In this document: positions 51,385 through 64,000 of the stretch, one piece after another
Numbering within the stretch: the first letter of the stretch is position 1
Layout: every line of letters begins with the position of its first letter
Source: Mortierella sp. BCC40632
Lineage: Eukaryota > Mortierellomycota > Mortierellomycetes > Mortierellales > Mortierellaceae
Assembly: GCA_011634665.1 (NCBI GenBank)
Contig: WAEK01000011.1
Coordinates: 1,172,501-1,236,500 of the forward strand
Length of the DNA stretch: 64,000 nt
Reading direction: 5' to 3'
The notes under the pieces: model-generated
Seen by the model: the letters and a program-made list of their open reading frames with translations, nothing else
Databases searched by the model: none
Told to the model about the DNA's origin: nothing
Program-made: the position numbers and the translations under genes

Positions 51385-53455
51385 ATAGAAAGAGAAAAAG
51401 GTTAACGAGACTCCAAAGTTTGGAAAGTATAGAGAGACTATAAGCTCGCGTAAAAAAAAGGTCTAGGGTCACGTGAGTCAACTCCTTTCTCTCTCTCCAT
51501 TTTTTTTTTCATGCGTGGTATGATGGTAGTAGAGTAGGTATGATTTCTATACCATTTTCTTTTTTGAAGTCTACATATTTTATTGTAGTCAAGAACACAT
51601 ACAAGAGGTATGGAAGTAGGCGTGCATATTTTTTCAAGTACCCAAAGAAAAAGAAAGAAAGAAAGAAAGAAAGAAAAAAAAAAAGGCAAATTGCCCTCTC
51701 TCCCTCTTTCTTCTTTCTTTGAATGCAGGAATACATACCTGACATTTTACCAGGTGATCCTTGTCTCCGTAGTCCATGTACCTAGTCTCAACAGTAACAG
51801 AAAAAAGAAATTGAGGGGAAAAAAAAAAAACAGGGAGTAAAGAAGGTGAGGGGGGTCTCTTGGGAAAAAAGGAGCCCATCGGTTCCACTTTAGGATAAAG
51901 TGACCAGGCTCAAGGATAAAAAAAAAGGGATAGGGTTCAGCCGAGAGATGTACCAACGTGTCATGGATCACCGTTACTCTCCATTGAGGAGAAAGAAGGA
52001 GACATTTAAATTCCCTGAAAATGTATGTTGAGAGCCATATTTCTTGATAATGTCGATCCTGTGACAGGGTAAAAAAAAAAAGTTGGAGAGATGGGAGAGG
52101 GGAGAGGAGAAGAGGAAGAAGGAGAGGGAAAAGGTAGAGCTGGAAAAAAGAAGATGAAATAAGAAAGGAATTGGGTCTCACTTGTATTTCTGAAAAGCTA
52201 CTATTCAGAATACGATGCGGATCAAACTCTTCTCCCCCTCTCTCCTCTGAGATCCCTGTAGTTTTTCTTCACAGTGGTCTTTTACGTCAAGACTCTAAGT
52301 GCTTCCAACCAAACTAGCGCTGATCCAAGTTGCATAATTCAAGACCAATTTTTTTTAAAGAGGCTATCAATCTATTTGGTATGTAAAAATAAAGGAATTT
52401 AGGCCGTGGCGGGAAATAGAAAAAAAAAGTATAGGGAGAAAGAGAAAGAGTACGAGGAAGGGAATGCTCCCAGATCAATAAACGCTAGCACGAATTATCC
52501 TTTAGTCTCTATCTCTATCTCTTTCTCTCTATTTCTCTATCTCTCCTCTCTTTTCTACAAATTACCACGGTTGTTTATCGTCACGACTACGGAGGAGAAA
52601 AGAGCAGGAAAAAAATGACTCGCGCGTATCAGATGTCCTCGCCTAAGGGGGCGCTAATTACCATAGGACAAATTCAACTGCTGGGTAAAAAAAAAGTAGA
52701 GCATCAGGAGTTACTTTCATTGAGAGCCTTGCGATCTATCCGAGAATACACAGAAGTCCGGTCTTTTTTTGATTCGCTCATGATGACTGGAATGGCCTCA
52801 ACGTTTTTTTTTTTTTTTTTTTTTTTTTTGTGAGAAGAGAGATATCAGGCAACAGGTACAAGGAGAACAGTGCGTGCAAGAGAGTCCTACTCCATCAATA
52901 GTCAATCTCCGGTACGCGCTCTGCACTACCAATTGTTCGGACATTTGTCCAAAGAGGGTAGTAAGTAAGTAGTACTATGCATTTACCATGGCCAAGCGTT
53001 TGGACATTTCTCCTGGAGGATGAGCCTATCCTGAATAAGCTCAATTTGTGAGAGCAGACTTCTATTCTACGCTAATCAATCTCCTCATCCTCATCTGCTT
53101 CTCCTCATCCTCTCACTTTCATGACAAGCTAGAAACCCCCCTTCATTAATGATACACTACACTGGCCTTGAACAACTTGAACCTCTTTTTTATTGCCATT
53201 TCTCTTTTTTCACATGGACATTATACACTCATGTCCACCTTCTTTTTCGTCTTTTCGTTTCCTTTTGACCTATACACCCACTGATTACTAACCTGTTTTA
53301 TTTTCATGCCTATGCACGGTGGTACCTCTTGGTTACCCATGTACAAAAGAAGGCAGGCTCAGCTATCCACATCTCATGTATATTCACGTACGTACGGCTA
53401 TTGCATCTTTGTTGGGAAACTTGGGGTTCCTAAACACGCCTTTCGATGTTTATGG

Positions 53456-53497
<42 letters not shown>

Positions 53498-53622
53498 AGA
53501 AGAAGAAAAGAGAGCGAGAGCGAACGAGCGAACGAGAGGAGGAAAAGTGAAAAAAAAAAAAAAAAAAAATACATGGAAAGTATGCATGCAAGAGTGATAT
53601 TCTACTAGTTTACCTTTCACTA

Positions 53623-53661
<39 letters not shown>

Positions 53662-54718
53662 TTCAATTTCTCTCTTCGCTTGATTTGAGCTAAGGGGATT
53701 TATCGTGAGAAGGTGGGGAGAGAGTGCGCTATTTTATGAAAAGGACGAGACGAATGCAGCGTCGTAATGAATATCTGCCCCACCTTCCCACTCTCCTCTC
53801 TCTCTTTCTATTCCCCTCCCCTCCCCCCTTTCTTTCGCGTGAGAGCGACAGTGGTGGTGGGATAGGAGGATTCGGCATGCATGGTTATATATTATGAGAC
53901 TAAAAAAAAAAGAAAAAGAAAATACAAGCACCGTCCCCGGGTGATTGCTAGTTCATCCGGGGTTGTGTTGGACTAAGGGGTGACTTGTAACAGCCCGTGC
54001 GTGCGTGTGTGCGTGCGTACGTGACATGAATAGGTCCCTTGGGCTGAGTGAAGGTTTCTACCCGCCAACTCTCCCCTTGGTTCATCTCCCCACGCATACC
54101 TTTTTTTTTTTTTTTTTTTTTTTTTCCAAGATTGACCAGGGCGTTAAAGCAGATGGATGATGAATAGATGGAGGGTGAGGAAAGGAGAAGAGGCTGGGGA
54201 GGGGGAGGAGGAAGGGAAAAAAAATGTCCTTTGTTCATTTGCGGGCCCGCGGACGGGATCTTTATTCCCCGATTGGTCCGTTGAGTGGTACGAGTCCGCG
54301 TGCTTTCAAGAGAACAAGAAAACAATAACATGGACAACAAGTAGTGAGAGACCAAAAAAAAAACGAAGAGTCAGAGAGCATCCAACTTTATTCAGCAAGC
54401 GCCGCGAGGCATATCTGTTGTTGTTCACTCTCTCACTCTTTTCTTTGATTGAGTAGTGCTCCTTTTTTTTTTTTTTGCCGCCCGCACTGCGCCTTCACTT
54501 TTGTATCCGACCCTGGCGGCGGATCTGAAAAGCAGACCCTTGGGACAAGGCCTGCAGCTCGTTGTTGCGCAGCTTGTTCTTGGCCCACACTCCTTTTTCT
54601 TTTTTCACACCATCATAGCATGTTTGTGGGAGAGAGAGTAAGAGAAAAAGAAGAAGAAAAATGTCGTCAGGGCATGTGTCTCTTTAGATGCAGGATAGAA
54701 GAGAGGAGGGGGGGTTAA

Positions 54719-54755
<37 letters not shown>

Positions 54756-55597
54756 GGAGGGAGAGGGGTAATCATGCCATCGTCTGACCAGTGGTCCTAC
54801 GTGTTGCACGGTTGCTCTCAATCTCCTTTCCTAATTTCCCAAGGAAAAGGCAACAGAGGAACGCAATAGCGCTAGAGAGGGGTTTGGGCTGTTTAGACAT
54901 ACACAACAATACAAACACCGCAGTATTTGGGTTCCCAAAAGGAAAAGAAAAAAGAAAAAAAAATGCTCTCGTAAAGAAAGAGAGAGAAAGAATACATCTG
55001 GTGGGGGATGCCCCATTTCCCACCAGACTTGAGGATCTCGGCACGACTTCCGGGGGCTGTAAAATGATTCACGAAGAAAGAACAAAAAAAAATCCTCCGC
55101 CGTGCGTGCTTTGTGGGTTGCCCTGTCCTCATGGTGCCTATTTATGGACCTCTTTTCCATAGGCTAAACTGAGTACGTGCTACTTGGAGTCTCTGTTTGT
55201 CTGTTTGAGAAAGAAAGAGAGAAAGGACCCTTCTTTTGTTCACGCCAAAGCGACACTGTATTGCTTGCATGAGGTAGAGATGGTCTTGATGCACACTTGT
55301 CTTTCCCTCAAGGACCCTTTCGTCATTTAACACCATGGGTAATTGGTTTGCTCCGACACATTCGGATTCTCTCTCTGCCATAGCAGCGCCAACGGCGTAC
55401 CATGAAAAGGAGAAATGTATGCGTGAGAGAAAAAAAAAAAATAGAGAGAGAGAGAGCTGGAGGAGAGCAAGGGAAGCAACGAATCATAGGGTTCAGGCAG
55501 CCCAGTGACCCCTGCAGCGTCTCTCCATGTAAAAGAGCTTCTTCCATCTTGGCTTCATACATCCGCACACATATCCCTCTGTTTCTATTCTTTTCTT

Positions 55598-55628
<31 letters not shown>

Positions 55629-56574
55629 GCTTTCCGAGGGAGGAGGAGAGGAGAGACTGTGAAGTATACAATATAGATGAGGAGCGATTGACTTTATGAT
55701 TGACTATCGTGCAATCGGATATGGGATATCGGATAACAACAGGCATGAGAAAGATGGATGGGAAACATGGGAAGCAACAAAGAGAGGCATGGAAGCATGG
55801 GAGCATAGGGAAATAAGTGTAGCATGGAACTGCTGTGTCTCTTCTATATGAGTCGACAATGAGCGATAAGGGTGATTTCAAAGAGAAAAAAAAAAACAAA
55901 AAGAAAAAAAACAAGAGAAGGGAGAGAAGACCGAAGCAACGGGCATGACTCTTTCGTCGTTTGTTTTTCTGTTACTCAACCCCTTCTCCTCTCCCCATGG
56001 CTCTTTCAGCCTAGAGTGTCGATTTGAAAAGCTCTCCGAGCTTTTTTTTTTTTTTTTTTGCATGTCTGCGTGTGTGAACCCAGTGGGTTCCCAAAAAAAA
56101 AAACGCCCACATATACATTGATGCACACACGCACCCTTTCCACATACAAACAACATGTTCTCAATCCTCGACTCTTGGCTTGGCATTTTCTTTTCACAAG
56201 GGCAGAGGCCAGGGGTACCACGAGGAGTCGACTGAAGAATAGGTGGGAAAGGGCGTGGACACGCAACCTTAAACGACAACACATCTCATTTTTTTTTTCT
56301 CTTCTCTTCAGGCAGGGTAGAGAATTATGGATGTCACCCCCATTTATGTTCCGGGTCTTCCTGTTCTCTTTTTCTCTCACACGTACCACCCTCTATGCTT
56401 CGGGAACTCTACTCCATTGATCATTGCGCCGCATGCAGCCATTCGCCGCCGCCCTCTTTCTTTTTAAATATGATTTAGGTTAGATACCCTGACCCTTTTT
56501 CGGGAAGAAGGCCGAGATTCAGAGATGACGAGGGGAAGAAATCGGAAGATTGAGTGATAGGAGGAAATGTAAAG

Positions 56575-56576
<2 letters not shown>

Positions 56577-56637
<61 letters not shown>
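56577..56637 (+). repeat. (GA)n microsatellite
   Basis: About thirty GA units with one early interruption. Confidence 0.9.
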
Positions 56638-56641
<4 letters not shown>

Positions 56642-58525
56642 GGCCGTGGGATTGGACCATCGGGGGGAAGGAGGGCGGGGGGAAGATCGGCAACCGTAGA
56701 AGAAAGCACTGTCTCCCCCTCGGCCCAAGCACCCGGCATTCAGGACACACGATCGAGGATGGGTAATAATAATAATAAAAAAAAGAAAAAGCTGTTACGA
56801 GACAACGCGCGGCCCAAGGCGATCGTTTCCATTGTGGGAAGGGAAAGGGAAGGAAGAACCAGGGTTGTCTCTATTGACTCGAGAAGTGGGTGCATGTGGA
56901 TAACCATCAACAATAGACGGATGCATGCGCCCCTCCTCGGCGAGCTTGCGCAGAAAAAAAAAACTATCCACAATACGTATCGCACACACAGATACACACG
57001 CATGCACCATCGACTCCAAAGTGACCCTCACTCCTCATCGCTCTCTTGTGAACATGTTTCGTTGTTTGTATGTTGGGAAACAATGGACTCTTGGGTTTTT
57101 ATATCACAACAACAACAACAACAAAAAAAAAGTATGCAAGGGAGCCAGCTTTGTCTTTCCTGGACTTCCGCCAATGGGAGATTTTTACCCTGGTCTTGGC
57201 TATCGTCGTAGGTCGTCAAGCTGAGAACCACTTTCACTCCCCAAGCCCTAAACCACCATTGCCTTGTCTGTTTTTGTCTGTCTATTCTTTTTTGTCATGG
57301 CTCTTGCAGCTGCATGCATACAACGACCAACAATTGTCGAACGACGGGTCATGAGCAATTGCGTACCAGATCTAGGGGAGAGAGAAAGGAAAGAGGAAAA
57401 AAAAGTGCCGTGGAAAAGGGGAAGAGGCACATGAACTCGATACATCCTGCTTGTCTTTCTCTTTTTTTTAAACCGATCCTTGGGTTAGTCTGCCCAAGTC
57501 AGTCTTTGACTTGAACAATAAGACATGACGACATTGCGAGAGAATTAAGGGAAATACCCTCTTCTCTCCCCACCCCCCAGGTACATTTTCCTTCTTCTTC
57601 GAGCATTATATTCACTAAGAGATACCCGTATAAGTAAAGGCTGAAGTCCAGGTACTGTACTCTGGGGAGGATATGTGTCACTACACTCCTCTTTCCTATC
57701 TCATTCCAACTGACTGAATGCGATAGAAAGAAAGAAAAGAAAAGAAAAAAAAATGATTAGGGACTGCGTCTTGATTCGTTCATGGCACCATCGAATTAGC
57801 TGGCGCCCCCTCCTCCTTTCCTTTTATTCTTTCCTCCGACGAGAGGTGCGGTGAGAATACATCCTGGGACCCCGTTGGACAGCCGTCAGCACGAGAGACA
57901 TGTCGTGAAAAAAAAAGAAGAGAGAACGAAGCACAGATCGAGTGACGAAAAGTTGAGTAACGCGCGCAGGCCCTGCAGGGGTTGTGGCTTTTTTTTTTTG
58001 ACACAGGGAACCCAACTTTGCGGTTGGAAGACAGCGCAAGTCTTTTTTCTTTTGCTTTCGTAAAGCGGATGATCCTCCCCTCCCCACACAACCGGACTGA
58101 CAACTGACAGGGGAGTCATTGTGCGCGCGCGGGCCAATCATCGGTCAACTGAGGAAGCCCGATCCAGTAGAAAGAAAAAAGACCGTTCCCATTGTTCTGG
58201 TGGACCCCCGTGGGAGCCATGGGTCAGAAACAACCGGTTATTTGCATTAAAAGTATTTTCTTCTTCTACTTTCCTGTGCAAGTTCTTTTGCCTCTCTCTC
58301 TCTGCCTCTCTCTCTGCCTCTCTCTCTCTCTCCCTCGTCTCCGTTCATTTATGCACTTGACTTGACTTGCCAGATTCGTTTGTTTACCGGGGGGTAGTGT
58401 AGGGTAGGTTGGGTAGGGAAGCAAAAAAAAGAGTCATCAAAAGAGTGGAAAAAAAAAAAAAAAAATATTCAAAGGGCGAGACAGGACAGGGGACAGGCAG
58501 GGCCAAAAAAAAGAGAGGAAGGGAT

Positions 58526-58561
<36 letters not shown>

Positions 58562-59258
58562 GTGTGGTGAGAATCAGTCACTCCACTCCCCGTTGTTTCC
58601 CACCCAACGGCCGCGCGAAAGGGTCATGCATGGACAAGGAGAAGGTGAGAGGGAAGGAGGGGGGGAGGGAGAGGAACCTCGTCCTTTTTCATCAACAGGA
58701 AGACAGGTGGTGAGAGAGTTTGCTCCTAGGCCTCTCTCCATTGTTGTCTCCTCTCTCCACGCCGACTCGCAACCACGCAGCACCCCCTATTCGTTACCCA
58801 GACCTTTGTTCATAAATCAGCATTACGAAGTCAGTATTCTTTCTCCCGAATCTGAGTAGACCAGAAGAGAGGTAGGCAGTAGCGTGAGTCTAGAGGCCGT
58901 GACAGGTCAATCAAGAGGGGTGTGCGAATTGTGTGAATGGTTGTGTGTGTATGTGTATATGTGCGTGGAAGGACGAGGTAGAAGAGGTGCCAGAGGTGCC
59001 ACGCAAGGTGAAGCGGGCGCAAGGACACACGGCGGGGGCTGGACTGGGCCGAGAGCTGTGGGCCTGGACAGAATGCGGAGCAAATTCAATACATTTTTCT
59101 ATTCAGTCGCTGGAGGGCCTTTGTCTGTGTACGCTCTCGGTGTCTGGAGCAGCTCAGCGGGCGTGTTTGTTTGTTGGTCGCAGGTATGCTTGCTGCGACT
59201 GCGGGGTGTTCGGGACATGTTCACTTGGTCAGTCATTCATATTGGCAGAGCAATGGAC

Positions 59259-59296
<38 letters not shown>

Positions 59297-60584
59297 TTCG
59301 TTTGTATGGTGGTGGGGAGTATAAGAGAAAGAAAAGGGTTAGACTAACCAGCCGCAGACGGGGCACGAGTGCGAGTCGAAGGACGAGAGCAGGGCAGAGC
59401 AGGGCAGAGCCGCGCAGAGAGCCGTTCCCTTTCCCAGCGACCGCTGTGGCAACGGCGGGTGGAAGCCTGCTGGCCAATCGCACCGAGAAAATATTTTCCG
59501 CACGCTTTTTTTTTTTTTTTTTTCTCGCGGCCACTCTTGGCTCGTCTCTGTCTCTTTTTTTTTTTTTTTTTTCTCTCACTCTCTCACTCTCTTACTCTCA
59601 CTCTCTTCTCTTTTTCTTTTCTTTCTTTCTTTCTTTCTTTCTCTTCTTCTTCTCTCTCCTTTCTCTCCTTTGCTCTGCCAGAAAATCCCATTGCATCATC
59701 ATCCATAAATCTGCGGCGCAAATCTTTTAGCCCCTCAAATTCATTAATAATATCATCATCTCTGCTATCATCATCGCTCTTCTCCATCTCACGCGCGCTC
59801 TTTAAAATCATGTTTCATTATATTTCACGCACCACGCCGCTTTCGCTTCAATCCGGCTGATCAATCAATCTTTCCAATCTGCCTATAATAAAAGCCCCCA
59901 TTCGGCCACCCCACCCCCCCCGCAAATCCCGATGATTCTCCGCTCATGCCCGGCGTGGCCGCGCAATGGGATCATCTCCGCCGCCTGATCCTTTTGAATA
60001 TCCGCCCTTTTGCCATCCCCCCCGCCCTCTCTCTCCCGTTGTCCAGCCGCCCGCCCTGTGTCCCCACTCGCCGCCTGTTCTGTTCATCATCCTCCATCCC
60101 TCCCTTTCCCTCCCTCTCTTTTTTCCTGTCCGATCCTGCATTGGCTCGACTATCCGTTTTCCCTTCTCTCTCCCTCTCTGTCCCGTCAGGCCCTTCCCAT
60201 CCACACCCGTGGGGACTAACAGGCCATTGACAGAGGTCCACTCGCGTGACATTCTCACTCTTTGTCATTCTCTCCGCCACTGACGCTGTTCCCATCTTTC
60301 TCTTCTTTCTTCTAACCTTTCTCTCTCTCTCTCTCTCTTACACACACACGCACATACACACCATCTCTCTCTCTATTTCCTCTCTCTCATTATCTATTTC
60401 TTTTCTCTTTCTCCTCTCTCTCATTATCTATTTCTTTTCTCTTTCTCCTCTCTCCTTCTCTTGCTCTCCTTCTATCCATCCATCTATCTATCCGTCTCGA
60501 TATCTCCTCTCCCCCCCTCTCTCTCTTCTCTCAATCTCTCTCCTGACTTGTGGCCGCGTAGAGACGCAGAGATTAGTCCGAGAC

Positions 60585-63500
60585 ATGAAGCCCTCGTACT
60601 CGTCCACGTCTGTCGAGTCGGCCCTTGAGCCCTATGACGGCCGCTACTACAACTCGACCGTGCTCGCCTCTTCCGTCGCCTCTTCCTCCTCCTCCTCCTC
60701 TTCTTCCTCGCGCCGCGCCTCCTCACCCCCTCCCATGTCGTCTCGCTCTCACGCCGCCTACCCATCTGCGCCACACGCCGCCTATTCCGACCGCCACACA
60801 GACACATACCCACGCCATGGTCACTATGACGACCGTGACTACCGACATGAGTACGATCACCGCCGCTATTCGCGTCCACCCGCCAACTACGCCTTTCAGC
60901 AATACTCAGATGCCTACCATGCTTCGGCCCAGCATGTACGGCACTCGGCTGGCTATGAAGGTCATGTCCGCAACTCGACCCGCGACCAAAATGACCACCT
61001 GGTAACAGATCCTTCAACAGACCAGCAGTTCCATCATGATCAGTACCGCCGGGACCCAACCTACGGTTACCTCAAGGCTCCCAGCTCACGCTCCCCTCAG
61101 CGTGAGGAAGAAGACGAAGACGGGCTCCCGCCACTCAAGTATAGCTTGCCACCAATCCTCCCACCTGAGGAACCCTTCTACAGGTCGGACTTGCCCGGTC
61201 GCCATATGCGTTACTTTACCAAGGTCACTGGCTTTGACCGTGGCAACAGCAACGGTTTTTACTCTTCCGCTCGCCACATCGCACCAAGCAACACCACAGG
61301 CAACTTTGGCGATGGTCCCTCAATTGATGCCACTCTCGAGCGCTTCACCCTCTCACGCCAACGCCAACAGCAGCAAGAACTCGAGCAGCGCTCGCGTCTC
61401 GAGCAAGAGTCCCGACAGCGCTATGAACAACAGCAACAACAACAACAGCAGCAGCAGCACAGCCAACGTCTGCCTTCGCTCTACACAGCCCTGCCAGATC
61501 AGCGGCCCATGTCTTCGTCCTATCCTCCTGAGCACTCGCCTCGTCTCCGAACGGAGTCAAGCCCAAATCACCATGGCTACTCGTCTCATCTCCCCCCTCC
61601 TCACCACCCTTCCACACCACGACAGCAGCATCATGATCCTTCACCAGTTCCTCACCACCGTCGCCCCCACTCCCCAGGCCCTGCACCCGTCGAGTCTCGC
61701 CACTATACAAACTACCCACCCCACTCTCCACACTCTCACTCTCTCTACAAGCCAAAGCCAATCCAGCCTCGCTCCATCGCCCCAGCGCCCACGCCAGCAC
61801 CTGCGCCAGGTACAGCGAGTCCTTCGATGCACCATCAACCCTTGATCGAGTCCAAGAAGCCCGTTGCACAGCCATACTCGCCTCTTCCTCGGGTCAAGGA
61901 TGAGCCAAGAGACTCTCTTCCACAGCGTCATCGACTTGATTCGCACCCACACTCTCATCCACACCCACCCTCCCACCGGGACTATGATTACGAGTCTGGA
62001 AAGCGCAAGTGGGCCAGGGAGCACTCACCTGTACGGGAGGCACCTCGGTCAAAGATGTCTCCCATGGAGACGTACGAGCCTATGGATGAATCGAGTCAAG
62101 AGCTTCACCTGCTTTCGCGTCGTCCTCCTACTCAAGCTCTTGCCGCATCTCGACCTCTGCCCCCTCCTCCTTCCTCTCAGTCCATGGCAGTGATGCCACG
62201 TAACTCGACGAGCACAAGGTCGAGTCACCCTAAGATGAAGTTGCAGCGATACCAGATGACGACCATCCGGTGCTGGCATGGAGCGATTGCTCAAAAGTCA
62301 TACGGTATTGAGAAACGATACCTTTGCCCACCACCCATGGTTCAAGTCTCTGCAGGATTGAATGCCAAGCAGATCAAATCCGAGCAACCTCATGTGACCA
62401 TGTCGATCCTGCACGAAAAGCTCAATACACATCAAGGAGAAAACTTGATGGAACAGGATTGTCAAATGGATGACCATCTTCGAGCTTTGTTCCGGAACCT
62501 TCATGTGACTGGAACAGGGGCAGATAGTTCTAAACGATTCAAACTTGGGTTGCAAGTGTATTTGAACAAGAATTCCAAGATGCCCACTGCCATGATGGAC
62601 TCGAACCCGATCCCCATCATCTCCAAGCCCTCCAAGAAGACGGCCAAGGCTGGCAATGCCTCGTGCTTTATCCTTAATGGCATGAGCGTCGCTCTCCTGA
62701 ACCGAATCAATGCCCAAACCGTGCGGACGAAATACATGGCGGTCGATAACAATTCAGTTTGTGCCAAGATTGGTTCATGGTCTTCCTTTACGATCAAGAT
62801 GGTCAAGCCTCCTCCTTCACCCCCTGTCAAGATTGTCCCGGCCAGTGTTGGAGTGTTTAGGACGGCGACGAATTCGACCAAGTTTGTGCCGATTCGGATG
62901 AAGGGAGAGTCTTCCCCTACTTCGTCTTCGTCTCCGACACATGCACCGGGTCCTCTTCCTGGTTCTTCTTCGAGTCAGTCAGAGTATGCTGCTGATATCC
63001 CAGCTCATCAACGACCCATGCCCTCGTATCACCCTCAGTATGCCTCGCACCACCCTTCATTGCAGGCTCAGCAACAGCAACAGCAGCAGCAGCAGCAACG
63101 CCATCAGATGCAACCTCAACAGGAGCCAACTTATGTGTTCTCCAACTCGGAGCCTGTTCTCTATGGTTCTGAGGTAGTGTTGATCAACGACCTGACCGGT
63201 ATCATGACTGACCGACTTGTGATCCGTAAAGTCGAGAATGGCAAGGTGGTCATGAATGGTACGGGTCCTGTCAGTCAGATGCAAAAGATTGTTCTTCAAC
63301 ATCCTACTCGAGTCCATCCCGAGGATGGTCGTCCTTACTATTTGAGTGCCTCGTCGATCGGAAGTCCCAAGGTGGAGGGCAAGATTCCACTTCAGGCGGC
63401 CATGGACCGAAGTCCCTTGCTTGAGTACCGGACATCGTCCAAGAAGGCATCGATCATGGATATGACCGAGTCGCCTGTGGAGGATGAGGATGAGTATTAT

Positions 63501-64000
63501 GAGGATGAGGAAGGATATGATGGTCAATCCCGAGGCATGCCTCGTCCTAGTCGTAAGAACCAAGGAAACATCTCCGTGGATGACTTTGTGTGCTGGACCA
63601 TTGCAGGCATTGGTAAGATGACATGAAAACATTGAATGTTGGTTTTGCGTATGAAAAAAAAAAAAAAAAAAAAAAATAGAGGGAGAACAAGATCACTTTT
63701 TTTTTTTTTTTTCTTGTTCTTTATTAGCTAAATTCGAGTACACCTATTTTGGTCCTATCCCAGCCTCGATTGATACCGAGGTCGATCCTCGCAAGCTTCC
63801 TACTATCCTCACTCGTCCTTGCTACAACTCTTCTTCCAACACCATCCTGATGAAGGTCAAGAATGTCTTTGAGAAACTCAGTCTCGAAGAAGAATCTCGA
63901 CGTACTCTGTTGCAACAACATCATGAGGATCTGTACGAACGCAAGTTGAGCCTGACTGAGCTTGTTTATAAGCGATGTGAGGATGTACGACAGCCCATGT
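60585..64000 (+). CDS. CSL-family (CBF1/RBP-J, Su(H), LAG-1) transcription factor, 5' part
   Basis: Exon 1 is 60585-63612 and exon 2 starts at 63728 and runs off the window; the join G|CT gives WTIAGIAKFEYTYFGPIP. The start MKPSYSSTS is the first ATG after a CT-rich 5' region; upstream open frame is repeat translation. Residues 1-540 are disordered, rich in Ser, Pro, His, Tyr and Gln with poly-Q. The N-terminal Rel-like domain begins about residue 551 (RCWHGAIAQKSYGIEKRYLCPPP, the DNA-contacting block of CSL). The beta-trefoil domain follows (VALLNRINAQTVRTKYM near 700; SSFTIKM; LYGSEVVLINDLTGIMTDRL and VIRKVE; PVSQMQK). Between them are His/Gln-rich insertions typical of fungal Cbf11/Cbf12 classes. 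Family members bind CGTGGGAA-type sites in the nucleus; fungi lack Notch, and yeast members control adhesion and lipid or cell-cycle genes. Confidence 0.92.

Larger units (their letters stand above)
49377..60584. other. 11-kb interval without a recognisable gene
   Basis: Between G-gamma and the CSL gene. Dense simple sequence: poly(T) at 49600-49621, (CA)n near 50172-50203, an (AGG)n array at about 51347-51384, (GA)n at 53459-53493, 54723-54752, 56577-56637, 58529-58560 and 59265-59290. A few less repetitive patches (50480-50700, 51000-51240, 52180-52400, 52610-52790, 52860-53420) carry short frames with no family resemblance. The last ~700 bp, with TATAATAAAA at 59884-59893 and CT-rich sequence from 60300, are probably the CSL promoter and 5' UTR. 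Confidence 0.5.

Noticed and set aside
53306..53608. 100-codon frame with tyrosine-rich start
   Set aside because: Half of it is (GA)n and poly(A) translation (ERERER, KKKK); no supporting features.
60246..60584. Extension of the CSL frame upstream of ATG 60585 (Leu/Ser/Phe-rich, membrane-like)
   Set aside because: Encoded by CT and CA microsatellite DNA and without an ATG of its own; the apparent hydrophobicity is a composition artefact.

Overview
The window looks like nuclear DNA of an early-diverging filamentous fungus, most likely Mucoromycota and probably Mortierellomycotina. The evidence is spliced genes with mostly short GT-AG introns, a Crinkler (CRN) family, a CSL-type transcription factor, a fungal G-gamma subunit, and a very high load of poly(T)/(CT)n/(GA)n simple sequence. 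The genus is not determined. Genes were read by joining exons by eye: splice sites in core genes are well supported by frame and conserved protein context, whereas boundaries in the CRN island are tentative.

Layout. 1-5.6 kb: 3' end of a CCR4-NOT subunit 3 gene (+), ribosomal protein eL31 (-) and a small secreted protein (+); eL31 and the secreted gene share a divergent promoter with AGGGG/CCCCT elements. 5.6-8.3 kb: a telobox (TRF/Taz1-like) telomere-binding candidate (-). 10.2-13.4 kb: an L-type amino acid transporter (+) with a 24-nt microexon. 14.9-23.0 kb: a LAMTOR1/Ego1-like Ragulator scaffold (+) whose 214 codons are spread over about 8.1 kb by three introns of 2.0-3.1 kb. 25.5-28.3 kb: an unrecognised 907-residue Ser/Thr-rich, single-span membrane protein (-).

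29.9-44.3 kb is a different landscape, poor in microsatellites and rich in decayed accessory DNA. It holds three CRN pseudogenes, a broken gene with a D...ExK nuclease-like motif, a possible solo LTR, two large and one small fragment of the 28S rRNA 3' end, degenerate pyrimidine-rich satellites, an intact 18-cysteine secreted protein, and a second Cys-rich fragment whose frame runs into 28S sequence. A 261-bp CRN block occurs twice.

44.3-64 kb returns to microsatellite-rich core sequence: a G-protein gamma subunit (+) with an unusual long Ser-rich N-terminal tail and a CCNIC end, an 11-kb stretch without a recognisable gene, and the 5' part of a CSL (Su(H)/LAG-1/Cbf11-like) transcription factor (+) running off the end.

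Several core genes belong to nutrient and growth signalling (amino acid transporter, Ragulator scaffold, G-gamma, CCR4-NOT, eL31). The transporter and LAMTOR1 genes are direct neighbours on one strand. No CRISPR, tRNA or complete mobile element was seen.
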